The notes: generated by a model from the sequence alone, not told the origin. A stretch of DNA of 64,000 nt from Marivita cryptomonadis (GCF_002115725.1 NZ_JFKD01000006.1:124001-188000); one strand, 5' to 3'. Counted from the first letter of the stretch, positions 36,738-45,962 are shown. Program-made: numbers and translations.

Positions 36738-38519
36738 TCAGATTGGTGCGCAGGCCTGCGTTAGCCAGAGTGACACATCCCCCTCCACCAAAGTCCCGAT
36801 CCGCGTCAGAACCTCTGTATGATAGGCGTTGAGCCAGCGACGTTCTGCGTCTGTCAAAAGCCCCGTGTCGATCAGCCGCGTGTCGATCGGCACATAAGTC
36901 AGTGTCTCGAAACGGTACATGTCCGGCACCGTCTGACCGGGCAGGGCCGGGGCCTCTTCCACGACAATCAGGTTCTCGATGCGGATCCCGAACGCGCCTT
37001 CTTTATAGAAACCCGGCTCGTTCGACAGGATCATCCCCGGCATAAACGGCACGGTTCCGGTGCGCGCCAGCCGTTGTGGACCCTCGTGCACGCTCAGATA
37101 GGACCCGACGCCATGCCCGGTGCCGTGCCCATAATCCATCCCATGCTCCCAAAGCGCGACACGTGCCAGCGAGTCCATGTCACGCCCGGCAAGGCCCTTG
37201 GGCCAACGCAGTTTCGAGATTGCGATCATGCCCTTGAGTACCAGCGTAAACGCGCGTCTTTCCTCTTCGCTGACAGTCCCGATGGCGATCGTGCGGGTGA
37301 TGTCGGTGGTGCCATCCACGTATTGGCCGCCGCTGTCGACCAACAAAAGCCCTTGTTCGACCGCGCGGTTGGTCTTTTCCGTCACCCGGTAATGCACGAT
37401 GGCCCCGTTCGGACCGGCACCGCAAATGGTGTCGAAGCTGATATCCCGCAGCGCATTGGTCGCCGAGCGTTCGCCTTCCAACTTTGTGACCACATCGATC
37501 TCGGTCAGGCTGCTTGCGGGCTGCTGGTCCAGCCAGCACAGAAACCGTGCCATCGCCGCCCCGTCGCGCAGATGCGCGGCGCGTGTGCCGTCCAGTTCCG
37601 CCGCTGATTTGCAGGCTTTGGGCAAGGCGCAGGGGTCTTGCGCCTCGATCATCTGTGTTCCCGCCTCACGCAACGTATCTGCGACGATCACCGGGCAACT
37701 GGCTGGGTCAATTTGGACCGGACCTTCCAGCTTGGCCAATGTCGGCAGGAAATCCTCGACCCGAGCCACATGCACATTCGGGCCAAGGTGATCCCCCAGA
37801 TTGACCAGCTTTTCGGGGTCCACAAACAGTGTGACCGTGCCCGATGCATGCAACAGCGCAAATCCTAGCATAAACGGCGTACGTGGCAGGTCATCCCCGC
37901 GGATATTCAGAAGCCAGCAAATGCTGTCGGGCAGGGTCAGAACGGCACAGTGCGCTGACCCAAGGGTGGCCGCCAAGCGCGCGATCTTGTCGCCATGCGC
38001 CTCTCCGGCAAGGTCTACTGGCTGGGCAAAGGCATGGGTCGCGGGGGGCGCAGGTTGATCCGCCCAGATTCGATCCACAAGGTTGTCTGTCCGCTGCAAC
38101 GTCACGCCGGATGTGCTCGCTTCCAGCTCCCTGATTTGCGACACGGTGTGCAACCACGGATCAAAGCCCACAATGCCGTTCTGCGCGACATGTTCCGACA
38201 CCCAGTCGCCCAGTGTCACCTCGGGCCAATGCACGGGCGTGAACACGTCTGCCACCTGCGCGCGAACCTGCACCCGGTAGCGACCATCGATGAACACGCC
38301 AGCCTTGTCCTGCAACGCCACGCAAAACCCCGCTGATCCGGTAAACCCGGTCAGCCATGCCAGACGGCTGTCCCGCTCGGCGACGTATTCACCCTGATGC
38401 GCATCGGCGCGGGGAACGATGAACCCGTCCAAACCCGCAGCCGCCATTTCGGCGCGCAACGCCGCCAGTCGCGGTGGGCCCTGTTCGGGAGAGGATGTTT
38501 CGGAAAAGCTCTGGAACAT
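36738..38519 (-). CDS. Xaa-Pro aminopeptidase (M24, long form)
   Basis: A 593-residue metallopeptidase removing N-terminal residues that precede proline. Two creatinase-like N-terminal domains come first (RADAHQGEYVAERDSRLAWL and YRVQVRAQVADV). The pita-bread domain carries the metal ligands: LLVDSGGQYVDGTTDITRT (two Asp), GTGHGVGSYLSVHEGPQ (His) and ILSNEPGFYKEGAFGIRIEN (two Glu). The C-terminal extension with YHTEVL is typical of the three-domain long form. No signal peptide, so cytoplasmic. Confidence 0.95.
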   Translation of the reverse strand: MFQSFSETSSPEQGPPRLAALRAEMAAAGLDGFIVPRADAHQGEYVAERDSRLAWLTGFTGSAGFCVALQDKAGVFIDGRYRVQVRAQVADVFTPVHWPEVTLGDWVSEHVAQNGIVGFDPWLHTVSQIRELEASTSGVTLQRTDNLVDRIWADQPAPPATHAFAQPVDLAGEAHGDKIARLAATLGSAHCAVLTLPDSICWLLNIRGDDLPRTPFMLGFALLHASGTVTLFVDPEKLVNLGDHLGPNVHVARVEDFLPTLAKLEGPVQIDPASCPVIVADTLREAGTQMIEAQDPCALPKACKSAAELDGTRAAHLRDGAAMARFLCWLDQQPASSLTEIDVVTKLEGERSATNALRDISFDTICGAGPNGAIVHYRVTEKTNRAVEQGLLLVDSGGQYVDGTTDITRTIAIGTVSEEERRAFTLVLKGMIAISKLRWPKGLAGRDMDSLARVALWEHGMDYGHGTGHGVGSYLSVHEGPQRLARTGTVPFMPGMILSNEPGFYKEGAFGIRIENLIVVEEAPALPGQTVPDMYRFETLTYVPIDTRLIDTGLLTDAERRWLNAYHTEVLTRIGTLVEGDVSLWLTQACAPI

Positions 38520-38606
38520 GATACGGTCTCTCTTGGATGTAGCGCGAGCGAACCCGGAATGACGCGCAATGGCAAGCCCCGCCGCAATCGGTCAGGGGGT
38601 TGGAAT

Positions 38607-38636
38607 GGCCCCAGCTTCTTCTTTTTTCAAATATGC
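38607..38636 (-). repeat. Partial Rhodobacteraceae-type intergenic repeat downstream of cobT
   Basis: On the minus strand the stretch reads GCATATTTGAAAAAA, then GAAGAAGCTGGGGCC. It matches the tail of a repeat that I recall from many Rhodobacteraceae intergenic regions, where a GC hairpin is followed by a GTATTTGAAA-type tract. Compare the fuller copy at 40643-40717. The rest of this 175-base gap shows no gene. Confidence 0.5.
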
Positions 38637-38694
38637 AAACCGCGGCCCGCAGGGACGCGCCAATTGTAACAGCACCGCCGACCCGAAATCCGGA

Positions 38695-40572
38695 TCAACT
38701 CGCGCGCTTGATGCCCATGAGCCGCGCCCGTGCCCGTGGATCGCTGTCGAAAAGCGAGGCCAGCTGTTCGGTCATGGCTCCCGCCAGCTGCTCCACATCG
38801 GTGATCGTCACCGCACGTTCATAGTAGCGCGTCACGTCATGACCGATACCAATCGCCAGCAACTCGACCTGACGCCGCCGCTCCACCATGGCGATCACGT
38901 CGCGCAGGTGCTTTTCAAGGTAATTGGCAGGGTTGACCGACAGGGTGCTGTCATCCACAGGCGCCCCATCCGATATCACCATCAGGATCTTGCGCGCCTC
39001 AGAGCGGTGCAGCATCCGCCGATGTGCCCATTCAAGCGCCTCGCCATCGATATTTTCCTTCAGCAGGCCTTCCTTCATCATCAGGCCCAGATTGGACCGC
39101 GTCCGCCGCCAGGGGGCGTCGGCGCTCTTGTAGATGATGTGGCGCAGGTCGTTCAAACGACCGGGCTGCTGTTCGCGCCCCTCGTTCAGCCATTTCTCGC
39201 GGGCCTGGCCGCCTTTCCACGCACGGGTGGTAAAACCAAGGATCTCGACCTTGACCGAGCACCGCTCCAAGGTCCGTGCCAGAACATCGGCGCAGATCGC
39301 GGCGATGGAAATCGGGCGTCCCCGCATGGAGCCGGAATTGTCCAAAAGCAGCGTCACAACCGTGTCGCGAAACTCGGTGTCCTTCTCGACCTTGAAGGAC
39401 AGAGGGGTCGTCGGATTGGCGACCACACGTGCCAAACGACCGGCGTCCAGAATGCCCTCCTCCAGATCGAATTCCCACGACCGGTTCTGCTGCGCCTGCA
39501 GGCGGCGCTGCAGCTTGTTGGCCAGACGGCTGACTGCGCCCTTCAAAGGCTCCAATTGCTGATCGAGATAGGCACGCAACCGCTCTAGCTCGATAGGCTC
39601 GGCCAGCTCTTCGGCAAGGATTTCCTCGTCATGGGTCGAATCGAACACCTTGTAGTCGGGATCTGCTTCGGAAATCGGGGCAGGGGGCGGCGGCTCCAAG
39701 GGCGCTTCGCCCTCGGGCATTTCGGTCTCGTCGCTCATCTCCTGATCGGCCATCTCGTCCATGGACACCTGCGCCTGGCTGGGGTCCTGGGTTTCGTCCT
39801 GGCTCGACTCGGGATTGGCTTCTGCGTCTTCGCTGTCGTCCTCGTCCTGACCGGTGCTGTCAGGATCTTGCTCTTCGTCGCTGCCCTCTTCGGCCTGATC
39901 CTGCGCGTCCTCGTCCAACTCGTCGGGGTCATCTCCCAACTGATCACCATAACCCAGATCGGTGATCACGGCGCGGGTGAAGCGGGCAAAGGCCGCCTGA
40001 TCGCTCAGCACATCCTGCAAGTTCTCAAGCGTGCCACCCGCCTGATTTTCGATAAAGCCGCGCCAGAGGTCCATGACGTTCTGCGCGCCTTCGGGCAGAT
40101 CGCGCCCGGTGGCCAGATGGCGCACCAGATACCCTGCCGCTTCGGCGAGTGGCGCGTCCGAGGCTTCTTTGACCTGATCATATCCACGCCGCAGCGCTTC
40201 ATGACCGATCTTGGCGTCGATATTGCCAGCAGTGCCGGGCATGTCGCGCGCGCCCATCGCCTCGCAGCGGGCAGTCTCCATGGATTCGTAAAGTTCGCGT
40301 GCCAGATCGCCCTGAGGCGCATAGCGCGTGTGGGTGCCTGCATCGTGATAGCGGCGATACATCGCCATCGCATCGGCGGTGCCCCGCGCCAGCATCACCT
40401 CGTCACGGGTCAAACGACGGCTGATCTGCGGAAGGCGCATCGCATCGCCGGAAATGCCGGACGGGTCGACCGAATAGCTGACCGTCAGATCCGGGTCGCG
40501 CGCCATGACCTTGGTCGCTTCGGCAAGCGCCTTCTTGAACGGATCGGCTGGGTTGTCACTCGGTTTGCTCAT
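38695..40572 (-). CDS. cobT: Cobaltochelatase subunit CobT
   Basis: A 625-residue subunit of the aerobic, ATP-dependent CobNST cobalt chelatase, which inserts cobalt into hydrogenobyrinic acid diamide. The N-terminus ([20 protein letters not shown]) is followed by a long acidic, low-complexity linker at about 215-300 ([18 protein letters not shown]), and the C-terminus is a von Willebrand A domain with the MIDAS motif [13 protein letters not shown] near residue 408 and [15 protein letters not shown]. cobS lies upstream on the same strand, separated by a hairpin-rich gap. Confidence 0.96.
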   Translation of the reverse strand: MSKPSDNPADPFKKALAEATKVMARDPDLTVSYSVDPSGISGDAMRLPQISRRLTRDEVMLARGTADAMAMYRRYHDAGTHTRYAPQGDLARELYESMETARCEAMGARDMPGTAGNIDAKIGHEALRRGYDQVKEASDAPLAEAAGYLVRHLATGRDLPEGAQNVMDLWRGFIENQAGGTLENLQDVLSDQAAFARFTRAVITDLGYGDQLGDDPDELDEDAQDQAEEGSDEEQDPDSTGQDEDDSEDAEANPESSQDETQDPSQAQVSMDEMADQEMSDETEMPEGEAPLEPPPPAPISEADPDYKVFDSTHDEEILAEELAEPIELERLRAYLDQQLEPLKGAVSRLANKLQRRLQAQQNRSWEFDLEEGILDAGRLARVVANPTTPLSFKVEKDTEFRDTVVTLLLDNSGSMRGRPISIAAICADVLARTLERCSVKVEILGFTTRAWKGGQAREKWLNEGREQQPGRLNDLRHIIYKSADAPWRRTRSNLGLMMKEGLLKENIDGEALEWAHRRMLHRSEARKILMVISDGAPVDDSTLSVNPANYLEKHLRDVIAMVERRRQVELLAIGIGHDVTRYYERAVTITDVEQLAGAMTEQLASLFDSDPRARARLMGIKRAS

Positions 40573-40642
40573 GACCTGACCTTTCCACGCGGTTCGTTTG
40601 CACGCAATGCCGACGGCCCGAAGATGCGGCGCGTCATGCAGG

Positions 40643-40717
40643 CATCTTTGGGTCGAAAATACCTCGGGGGTCTGGGGGTGGAACCCCCAGCCTGTCGGAT
40701 CGGCATCGCCGATCCGA
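40643..40717 (-). repeat. REP-like double hairpin between cobS and cobT
   Basis: Two perfect stems: TCGGATCGGC/GCCGATCCGA (40695-40717, loop of three) and CTGGGGGT/ACCCCCAG (40672-40690, loop of three). On the minus strand they are followed by ACCCCCGAGGTATTTTCGAC. This hairpin-plus-GTATTT layout matches a recurrent Rhodobacteraceae intergenic repeat. It begins seven bases after the cobS stop and may end or stabilise that message. Confidence 0.6.
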
Positions 40718-40723
40718 TACCCA

Positions 40724-41710
40724 TCAGCCCAAGCTCAGGGAAGCCGCGCTCTCGGGCAGCTCTTCGTCAAAGCAGCGCTGGTAGAATTCCGCCACGGTCT
40801 GACGCTCGAGCTCGTCGCACTTGTTTAGGAACGACACGCGGAACGCATAGCCCACATCGCGGAAGATCTCGGCGTTCTGCGCCCAGGCGATCACGGTTCG
40901 CGGGCTCATCACGGTCGACAGGTCGCCGGACATGAACGCGGTGCGCGACAGGTCCGCCACGGTCACCATCTGGCGCACGATCTTGCGGCCCTTCTCGGTG
41001 TTGTAATGCGGGGCCTTCGACAGAACGATCGAGGTTTCGGCGTCGATCGACAGATAGTTCAGCGTCGCCACCAGCGACCAGCGGTCCATCTGACCTTGGT
41101 TGATCTGCTGTGTGCCGTGATACAGGCCCGTGGTGTCGCCCAGACCAACGGTGTTGGCAGTGGCAAAGATGCGGAAGTATTTGTGCGGAGTGATGACCTG
41201 ATTCTGGTCGAGCAGCGTCAGTTTGCCGTCGGTTTCCAGAACCCGCTGGATCACGAACATCACGTCGGCGCGGCCCGCGTCATATTCATCGAACACGATG
41301 GCGGTGGGGTTGCGCAGCGCCCAGGGCAGGATGCCTTCCTGAAACTGGGTGACTTGCTTTCCGTCGATCAGCTTGATCGCGTCCTTGCCGATCAGGTCGA
41401 TCCGGCTGATGTGGCTATCAAGATTGACCCGCACGGCAGGCCAGTTCAGACGCGCGGCAACCTGTTCGATATGGGTCGATTTCCCGGTGCCGTGATACCC
41501 TTGGATCATCACGCGGCGGTTGTTGCGGAAGCCCGCGAGAATCGCCAGCGTGGTATCTGGATCGAATTTATAGGTGCTGTCTAAGTCAGGCACGCGTTCC
41601 GTACGCTCTGGGAAGCCATGGACAACCATGTCCGTATCAATGCCAAACACCTCACGCACGGAAATTTCTTCTGTCGGTTTGGCGTTGATGTCGATCGTCC
41701 CGTCAGCCAT
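40724..41710 (-). CDS. cobS: Cobaltochelatase subunit CobS
   Basis: A 328-residue AAA+ ATPase, the exact usual length of CobS. Walker A GYHGTGKS is at 71-78, preceded by the CobS N-terminal motif [16 protein letters not shown]; Walker [10 protein letters not shown] is at 138-146; [20 protein letters not shown] is sensor 1. It forms a chaperone-like ring with CobT to drive cobalt insertion by CobN. I used the ATG at 41710 ([12 protein letters not shown]); the frame extends upstream without family similarity. No cobalamin riboswitch was recognised in its 89-base leader. Confidence 0.96.
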   Translation of the reverse strand: MADGTIDINAKPTEEISVREVFGIDTDMVVHGFPERTERVPDLDSTYKFDPDTTLAILAGFRNNRRVMIQGYHGTGKSTHIEQVAARLNWPAVRVNLDSHISRIDLIGKDAIKLIDGKQVTQFQEGILPWALRNPTAIVFDEYDAGRADVMFVIQRVLETDGKLTLLDQNQVITPHKYFRIFATANTVGLGDTTGLYHGTQQINQGQMDRWSLVATLNYLSIDAETSIVLSKAPHYNTEKGRKIVRQMVTVADLSRTAFMSGDLSTVMSPRTVIAWAQNAEIFRDVGYAFRVSFLNKCDELERQTVAEFYQRCFDEELPESAASLSLG

Positions 41711-41799
41711 GTTGCAGACATCCTTCTCAGCTTGGGTTTTGCCTGTGTGGTGCAACATATTGGCGGGAGGAGCAAGGGAAAGGGCATGGGAATTCGTTC

Positions 41800-42342
41800 A
41801 TGACGCCGCAAGAAGAGGTGGAAAACCTTATTGCCCGCGTGGCGATGGGCGACCGTGCTGCGTTCAACCGTCTGTATGAAAGGACCTCCGCGAAACTTTT
41901 TGGCGTCTGCCTGCGTGTGTTGAATGATCGCGTAGAAGCCGAGGAGGTGTTGCAGGACGTGTTCGTGACGGTGTGGAACAAAGCCGACAGCTACAAGGTC
42001 AACGGGTATTCCCCGATGACGTGGCTCATCACGATCACCCGCAACCGCGCGGTGGACCGTCGTCGTGCCATGAAGTTGCCACCCGTTCCGATCGAGACCG
42101 CCGATCTGATGCCCGACAGCAAACCCGGCCCCGAAGCCAGTGCCGTCGCGGCATCCGAGGCGCGTCAGATCAAGGCCTGCCTTGACGAGCTGCCCCGCGC
42201 ACGGGCGCATTTGGTGCGCCGGGCCTATCTCGAAGGTGACAGTTATGCCGATCTCTCAGAGGCGACCGGCGTGAACCTCAACACCATTCGGACATGGCTG
42301 CGCCGTAGCCTCATGGCCCTGCGGGAGTGTTTGAGCAGATGA
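41800..42342 (+). CDS. ECF-type RNA polymerase sigma factor
   Basis: A 180-residue sigma factor of the SigK/RskA-linked kind. Region 2 has NLIARVAMGDRAAFNRLYER, the core LFGVCLRVLNDRVEAEEVLQD and VFVTVWNKADSYKVNGYSPM with MTWLITITRNRAVDRRR; region 4 has ACLDELPRARAHLVRRAYLE then YADLSEATGVNLNTIRTWLR. Its stop overlaps the anti-sigma start (ATGA), so regulator and inhibitor are made together. It probably drives the fasciclin and msrB genes downstream. Confidence 0.95.
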   Translation: MTPQEEVENLIARVAMGDRAAFNRLYERTSAKLFGVCLRVLNDRVEAEEVLQDVFVTVWNKADSYKVNGYSPMTWLITITRNRAVDRRRAMKLPPVPIETADLMPDSKPGPEASAVAASEARQIKACLDELPRARAHLVRRAYLEGDSYADLSEATGVNLNTIRTWLRRSLMALRECLSR

Positions 42343-43052
42343 CCGATCACACGACACCCCCCGAAGGCCCCGAATACGAGGATGACCGCGTTCTGGCCGC
42401 CGAATACGCGCTTGGTCTTCTGAGTGCCGAGGAACGTGCCCAATTCGAGGCCCGGCTCGACAGCGATGCCGATCTGCGGGCAGAAGTCGTCGCTTGGGAC
42501 GAACATTTTGCCAGCGTCATTCTGGACGAGATCGCCCCGGTCGACCCATCCCCGCAAGTGGCCAAGCGTTTGCAGACGATCCTCTTCAAGCCGGAAAAGC
42601 AGTCTTTCTGGCAGCAGATTTGGCCATACGGGCTGGGCGGTGTGGCCGCTGCGCTGGTGCTTTGGCTGACGATCAGCACAGGCGTCCTCATTCCTGATGA
42701 CACCGGCCTGCAACCCGATCTGGTGGCGGAACTCGCCCCGACGCCGGACGGCGAAGGGCTGGTGATCCGCGCCGCTGTCGATACAACACGTGGGGCTGTG
42801 GAAGTGGTGCGCGCTGCAGGTGCACCGCCGGAGGGTCGAGTTTTTGAGCTATGGCTGATTGCTGGCGATGCGGCACCGGTGTCGCTGGGCCTCCTCGACG
42901 AGGGCAACAGCACCCTGATCGATCTGCCGCAGGATTTGGTGGCTTTGCTGGCGGGGGCGCTGTTGGCGATTTCCGATGAACCACCGGGAGGCTCACCAAC
43001 AGGAGCGCCGACAGGTGCGGTACGGGCAGCAGGATCGCTCACGTCGTCGTGA
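42339..43052 (+). CDS. RskA-like anti-sigma factor
   Basis: A 237-residue bitopic inhibitor. The cytoplasmic part starts with DDRVLAAEYALGLLSAEERA, a helical sigma-binding region without the zinc motif of ZAS proteins; one membrane helix follows at about 95-112 (GLGGVAAALVLWLTIS); the periplasmic RskA domain has GEGLVIRAAVDTTRGAVEVV and FELWLIAGDAAPVSLGLLDE. Regulated proteolysis or periplasmic redox change would release the sigma factor; the signal is unknown. Confidence 0.92.
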   Translation: MTDHTTPPEGPEYEDDRVLAAEYALGLLSAEERAQFEARLDSDADLRAEVVAWDEHFASVILDEIAPVDPSPQVAKRLQTILFKPEKQSFWQQIWPYGLGGVAAALVLWLTISTGVLIPDDTGLQPDLVAELAPTPDGEGLVIRAAVDTTRGAVEVVRAAGAPPEGRVFELWLIAGDAAPVSLGLLDEGNSTLIDLPQDLVALLAGALLAISDEPPGGSPTGAPTGAVRAAGSLTSS

Positions 43053-43149
43053 TCCAACTGTGATGATCTTTTTTGAAACGCGTCTGACCTGAGCTCCGTG
43101 TCTACCTCCGACCCGCTGGACAACTTGGCGGGAAACCTTGGAGGACGAT

Positions 43150-43719
43150 ATGACATTTAAGACCATGATCACCGCTGCTGTGACTGCCACCGCCTTGACC
43201 GGCGCTGCCTTTGCCGAAAGCCACGCCGGTACTGACAACCCGATGGTGGGTGGAGCCGCAATGTTCCCCGACATGAACATCGTCGAGAACGCCGTCAACT
43301 CTGCCGATCACACCACGCTTGTGGCCGCGGTCAAGGCAGCCGGCCTTGTCGACACCCTGATGAGCGAAGGCCCGTTCACCGTGTTCGCTCCCACCAACGC
43401 TGCGTTCGACCGGATTTCTGACGAGTCGCTGAATGCTCTGCTGCAGCCTGCGGCAAAGGCGCAACTCACGCAGATTCTGACCTGTCATGTGGTTGCTGCC
43501 AACGCAATGTCCGATGCCATCGCGGGGATGATCGCCGATGACGGCGGCACGCATCCGGTTCAAACCGTGGGCGGATGTACGTTGCAGGCCAAGATGGACG
43601 GATCGAAAATCACACTCACGGACGAAAACGGTCGCGAAGCCACCGTGACGATTGCCGATGTGCGGCAGTCGAACGGGGTCATCCATGTGATCGATCGCGT
43701 ACTTTTGCCGGCTCAGTAA
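43150..43719 (+). CDS. Exported fasciclin-domain protein
   Basis: A 189-residue protein with a Sec signal (MTFKTMITAAVTATALTGAAFAES, cleavage after AFA). One fasciclin (FAS1) domain follows: IVENAVNSADHTTLVAAVKA, GPFTVFAPTNAAFDRI, ILTCHVVAANAM and the YH-like end GVIHVIDRVLLP. Bacterial FAS1 proteins act in adhesion or envelope association. GGAGGA precedes the ATG at 43150. A hairpin lies beyond the stop, so its level may be set separately from msrB. Confidence 0.93.
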   Translation: MTFKTMITAAVTATALTGAAFAESHAGTDNPMVGGAAMFPDMNIVENAVNSADHTTLVAAVKAAGLVDTLMSEGPFTVFAPTNAAFDRISDESLNALLQPAAKAQLTQILTCHVVAANAMSDAIAGMIADDGGTHPVQTVGGCTLQAKMDGSKITLTDENGREATVTIADVRQSNGVIHVIDRVLLPAQ

Positions 43720-43765
43720 ACTCCTGTTCCCCAACCCTGGGGTTTGAGAGATCGCGCAAAAGTGT

Positions 43766-43800
43766 GTGCCCCGGTCTTGCGCACCGACGGACCGGGGCAC
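43766..43800 (+). terminator. Probable terminator after the fasciclin gene
   Basis: An 11-base perfect stem GTGCCCCGGTC/GACCGGGGCAC with a 13-base loop, followed by CATTTTAT, a weak T-tract. It would reduce read-through from the sigma/anti-sigma/fasciclin genes into msrB. Confidence 0.6.
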
Positions 43801-43829
43801 CATTTTATACTAGAGAGAAGGAGGACACG

Positions 43830-44303
43830 ATGTTGAGACGCCATTTCCTGCAGACCGCCGCAGCCGCTTTGGGCCTAGGGGGCATGACACATGGGGCAGG
43901 CGCCGCCGAGGGCACCTTCGAAATAGCCCGGTCCAAATCCGAGTGGAAAGCCATGCTGACCTCCTTGGAATACCGCGTGATGCGCGAGGAGGGTACGGAA
44001 CGTGCATTCTCGTCGCCACTTAACGACGAAAAACGCTCCGGCATGTTCCATTGCAAGGGCTGTGATCTGGCGCTCTACGCCTCCGAACACAAATACGACA
44101 GCGGAACCGGTTGGCCCAGTTTCTGGCAGGCTCAGAGCAGCGCCATTGGCACCAAGGCAGATCGGGCGCTGTTCATGGTTCGCACGGAATGCCATTGCCG
44201 TCGTTGTGGCAGCCATCTGGGCCATATCTTCGACGATGGTCCTCAACCGACAGGCAAACGCCACTGTATCAACGGTGTCAGCCTGAGCTTCCGGGCAGCA
44301 TAG
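43830..44303 (+). CDS. msrB: Exported methionine-R-sulfoxide reductase MsrB
   Basis: A 157-residue MsrB with an N-terminal export signal of Tat appearance (MLRRHFLQTAAAALGLGG), so it should work in the periplasm. Zinc ligands are Cys75 and Cys78 (FHCKGC) and Cys123 and Cys126 (ECHCRRCG); GTGWPSF is the substrate loop and RHCINGVSLSF holds the catalytic Cys146. It reduces the R-isomer of oxidised methionine. AAGGAGG lies eight bases before the ATG. It belongs to the likely envelope-stress set with the sigma factor upstream. Confidence 0.94.
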   Translation: MLRRHFLQTAAAALGLGGMTHGAGAAEGTFEIARSKSEWKAMLTSLEYRVMREEGTERAFSSPLNDEKRSGMFHCKGCDLALYASEHKYDSGTGWPSFWQAQSSAIGTKADRALFMVRTECHCRRCGSHLGHIFDDGPQPTGKRHCINGVSLSFRAA

Positions 44304-44311
44304 GGCACGCC

Positions 44312-44354
44312 GGATTTTGCAAAATCCTGCGTAAACTCTTTGAAGAGTTTACGC
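44312..44354. terminator. Two adjacent palindromes between convergent msrB and the UbiH-like gene
   Basis: GGATTTTGCAAAATCC (44312-44327) is a perfect 16-base palindrome. GCGTAAACTC at 44329-44338 is repeated inverted at 44345-44354, giving a near-continuous 26-base palindrome. They fill the 53 bases between two convergent stop codons; a bidirectional terminator is the simplest reading, despite the absence of a clear T-run. Confidence 0.5.
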
Positions 44355-44356
44355 CC

Positions 44357-45553
44357 TCAAATGCCCCGCGCGCCCAACCCCAACTGCATCAGCGTCTTGC
44401 GCACGGGTTTGAGCGTATATAAAGCGTCCAGCCCCTTGGCGCGTATGTCGCGCAGGGGTTGCGCACTCAGCATTGACGTGCGGTTCAACAACGTGATCCC
44501 CGCAACCCGCGCTCGGATCTCTGCAATGCGGGTTTGATGATAGGCGTCCAGCATCTTGCGGTCCCCGATATGGCCCCCCGCCTGTCGTGCCAGATCGCGC
44601 AATACGCTGATATCCTTCAGGCTCATGTTCAGCCCCTGCGCCCCAATCGGGGGCACCACATGCGCGGCTTCGGCCACCAGCGCGATCCGCTCGCCGCTCA
44701 GCCGGTCGGCATGCTGGCTGATGATCGGCCAGATCGTGCGCCGTGACGCCAATTCAAGCGGACCGAAAAGGCTGCAAGACCGTGTCGTCATTGCCTCCTC
44801 GAACGCCGTGGTGTCCAGCGCCATCAATGCCTCTGCATTTGGGCCTTCCTCCATCCAGACAATAGCCGAAGACGGGCGCCCCTCCAGATCCGGAAGTGGC
44901 ACAAAGGTGAACGGCCCACCTGTACGGTGGATCTCTGTCGACACGTTGCCATGCGGAATGGGATGAGTGACGGCAAAGGCCAACGCCTTTTGCCCGAACC
45001 GTGTGGTCTGAATGTCGATGCCTGCCGCTTTGCGCATCGGTGAATTGCGCCCGTCCGCTGCAATCACTAGCTTGCAGCGCACCTTGGTGCCATCGCTCAG
45101 CCCGACGCGGGCTTCTGCCTCGCGCGTGAAGAGCGACGTGGTGCCGAATCCCGCGCGGAAGGTGACCGTATCAAGCCCGTCCAGATGCGCCACGAATTCA
45201 CGGCGCAACAGCCAATTTGGAAGATTCCATCCGAAGGGCTGGTCGGAAATGTCGGACGCGTCGAACTCCTTGGTCACGCGGGCCCTCGGCTCTTCGCCAC
45301 CGGCATCAACGATCCGCATCACCTGCAGGGGCATGGCATGCCCTTCCAGCCGCGCCCAGAGACCGATCTCATCAAGAAACGCCTGCGCCGGTTGCAGGAA
45401 TGCCGTTGTCCGCAGGTCCGCACCGTCTGCATCGCGATCTGTGACTGGCGGCGTGGGATCGAGGCACAGCACCGAATAGCCGTCCGCGCCGAAGGCTGCC
45501 GCAGCGGCCAATCCGGCGATACCGCCACCTGATACAACGATGTCATATGTCAT
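44357..45553 (-). CDS. UbiH/UbiF-family FAD monooxygenase
   Basis: A 398-residue flavoprotein hydroxylase. DIVVSGGGIAGLAAAAAFG binds FAD at the N-terminus, KLVIAADGRNSPMRKAAGI is the DG motif, and the C-terminal FAD motif reads ALVAEAAHVVPPIGAQGLNM. UbiH relatives hydroxylate the ubiquinone ring; which position cannot be told from the sequence. Note that the usual GDAAH of the last motif is AEAAH here. The start ATG at 45553 puts the Rossmann strand at residue 3. Confidence 0.88.
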   Translation of the reverse strand: MTYDIVVSGGGIAGLAAAAAFGADGYSVLCLDPTPPVTDRDADGADLRTTAFLQPAQAFLDEIGLWARLEGHAMPLQVMRIVDAGGEEPRARVTKEFDASDISDQPFGWNLPNWLLRREFVAHLDGLDTVTFRAGFGTTSLFTREAEARVGLSDGTKVRCKLVIAADGRNSPMRKAAGIDIQTTRFGQKALAFAVTHPIPHGNVSTEIHRTGGPFTFVPLPDLEGRPSSAIVWMEEGPNAEALMALDTTAFEEAMTTRSCSLFGPLELASRRTIWPIISQHADRLSGERIALVAEAAHVVPPIGAQGLNMSLKDISVLRDLARQAGGHIGDRKMLDAYHQTRIAEIRARVAGITLLNRTSMLSAQPLRDIRAKGLDALYTLKPVRKTLMQLGLGARGI

Positions 45554-45628
45554 GGCTTAGGCCTTTCGGTTCAGGTGCCGCACCCCTTATAGGCAGTGTG
45601 CGTCCGATGTGCGATGCGTCAGGGCGCG

Positions 45629-45874
45629 CTATTTTCCGACTGTGATCAGGATCAGCAGAACCATCACCACTGGCACCATCGCAAGTGCGGTCATGGTCAA
45701 CGCCACAACGCCCCATGTCTTGACCGCAAGCACCAAAAGGGTAAGCAGCGCGACCAGCAGGTAGTAAATCGTGTCCGGTCCACCTTCTTTGAGATCGCGG
45801 GCAATCCAGCCGATAACCGGGATGGCGTAAAACGGGTTGCGACGGTGCGCGAGTGTAGGTTCCGAAACGGACAT
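45629..45874 (-). CDS. Small membrane protein
   Basis: An 81-residue protein. A polar start (MSVSEPTLAHRRNPFYAIPV) and an amphipathic section (IGWIARDLKEGGPDTIYYLL) lead into two transmembrane helices, LLVALLTLLVLAVKTWGVVA and LTMTALAMVPVVMVLLILI. I see no known domain. I chose the ATG at 45874; a longer frame upstream looks non-coding. It lies between the UbiH-like gene and the HAD gene on the same strand. Confidence 0.7.
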   Translation of the reverse strand: MSVSEPTLAHRRNPFYAIPVIGWIARDLKEGGPDTIYYLLVALLTLLVLAVKTWGVVALTMTALAMVPVVMVLLILITVGK

Positions 45875-45962
45875 CTGAGATCCCTCTTTTGTGTCTGCAA
45901 AAGAGATAGGCAGCCGGAGCCGCTGGAAAACTGCCAAATTGCCGCAATGCAGCAAGAACTTG

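Noticed and set aside
38569..39588. Open frame opposite the end of cobT.
   Set aside because: It is antisense to the conserved von Willebrand domain and shows no ribosome-binding site or recognisable protein.
41711..41799. Possible cobalamin riboswitch ahead of cobS.
   Set aside because: The leader is only 89 bases and lacks the B12-box and the multi-stem layout; none was seen in the gap before cobT either.
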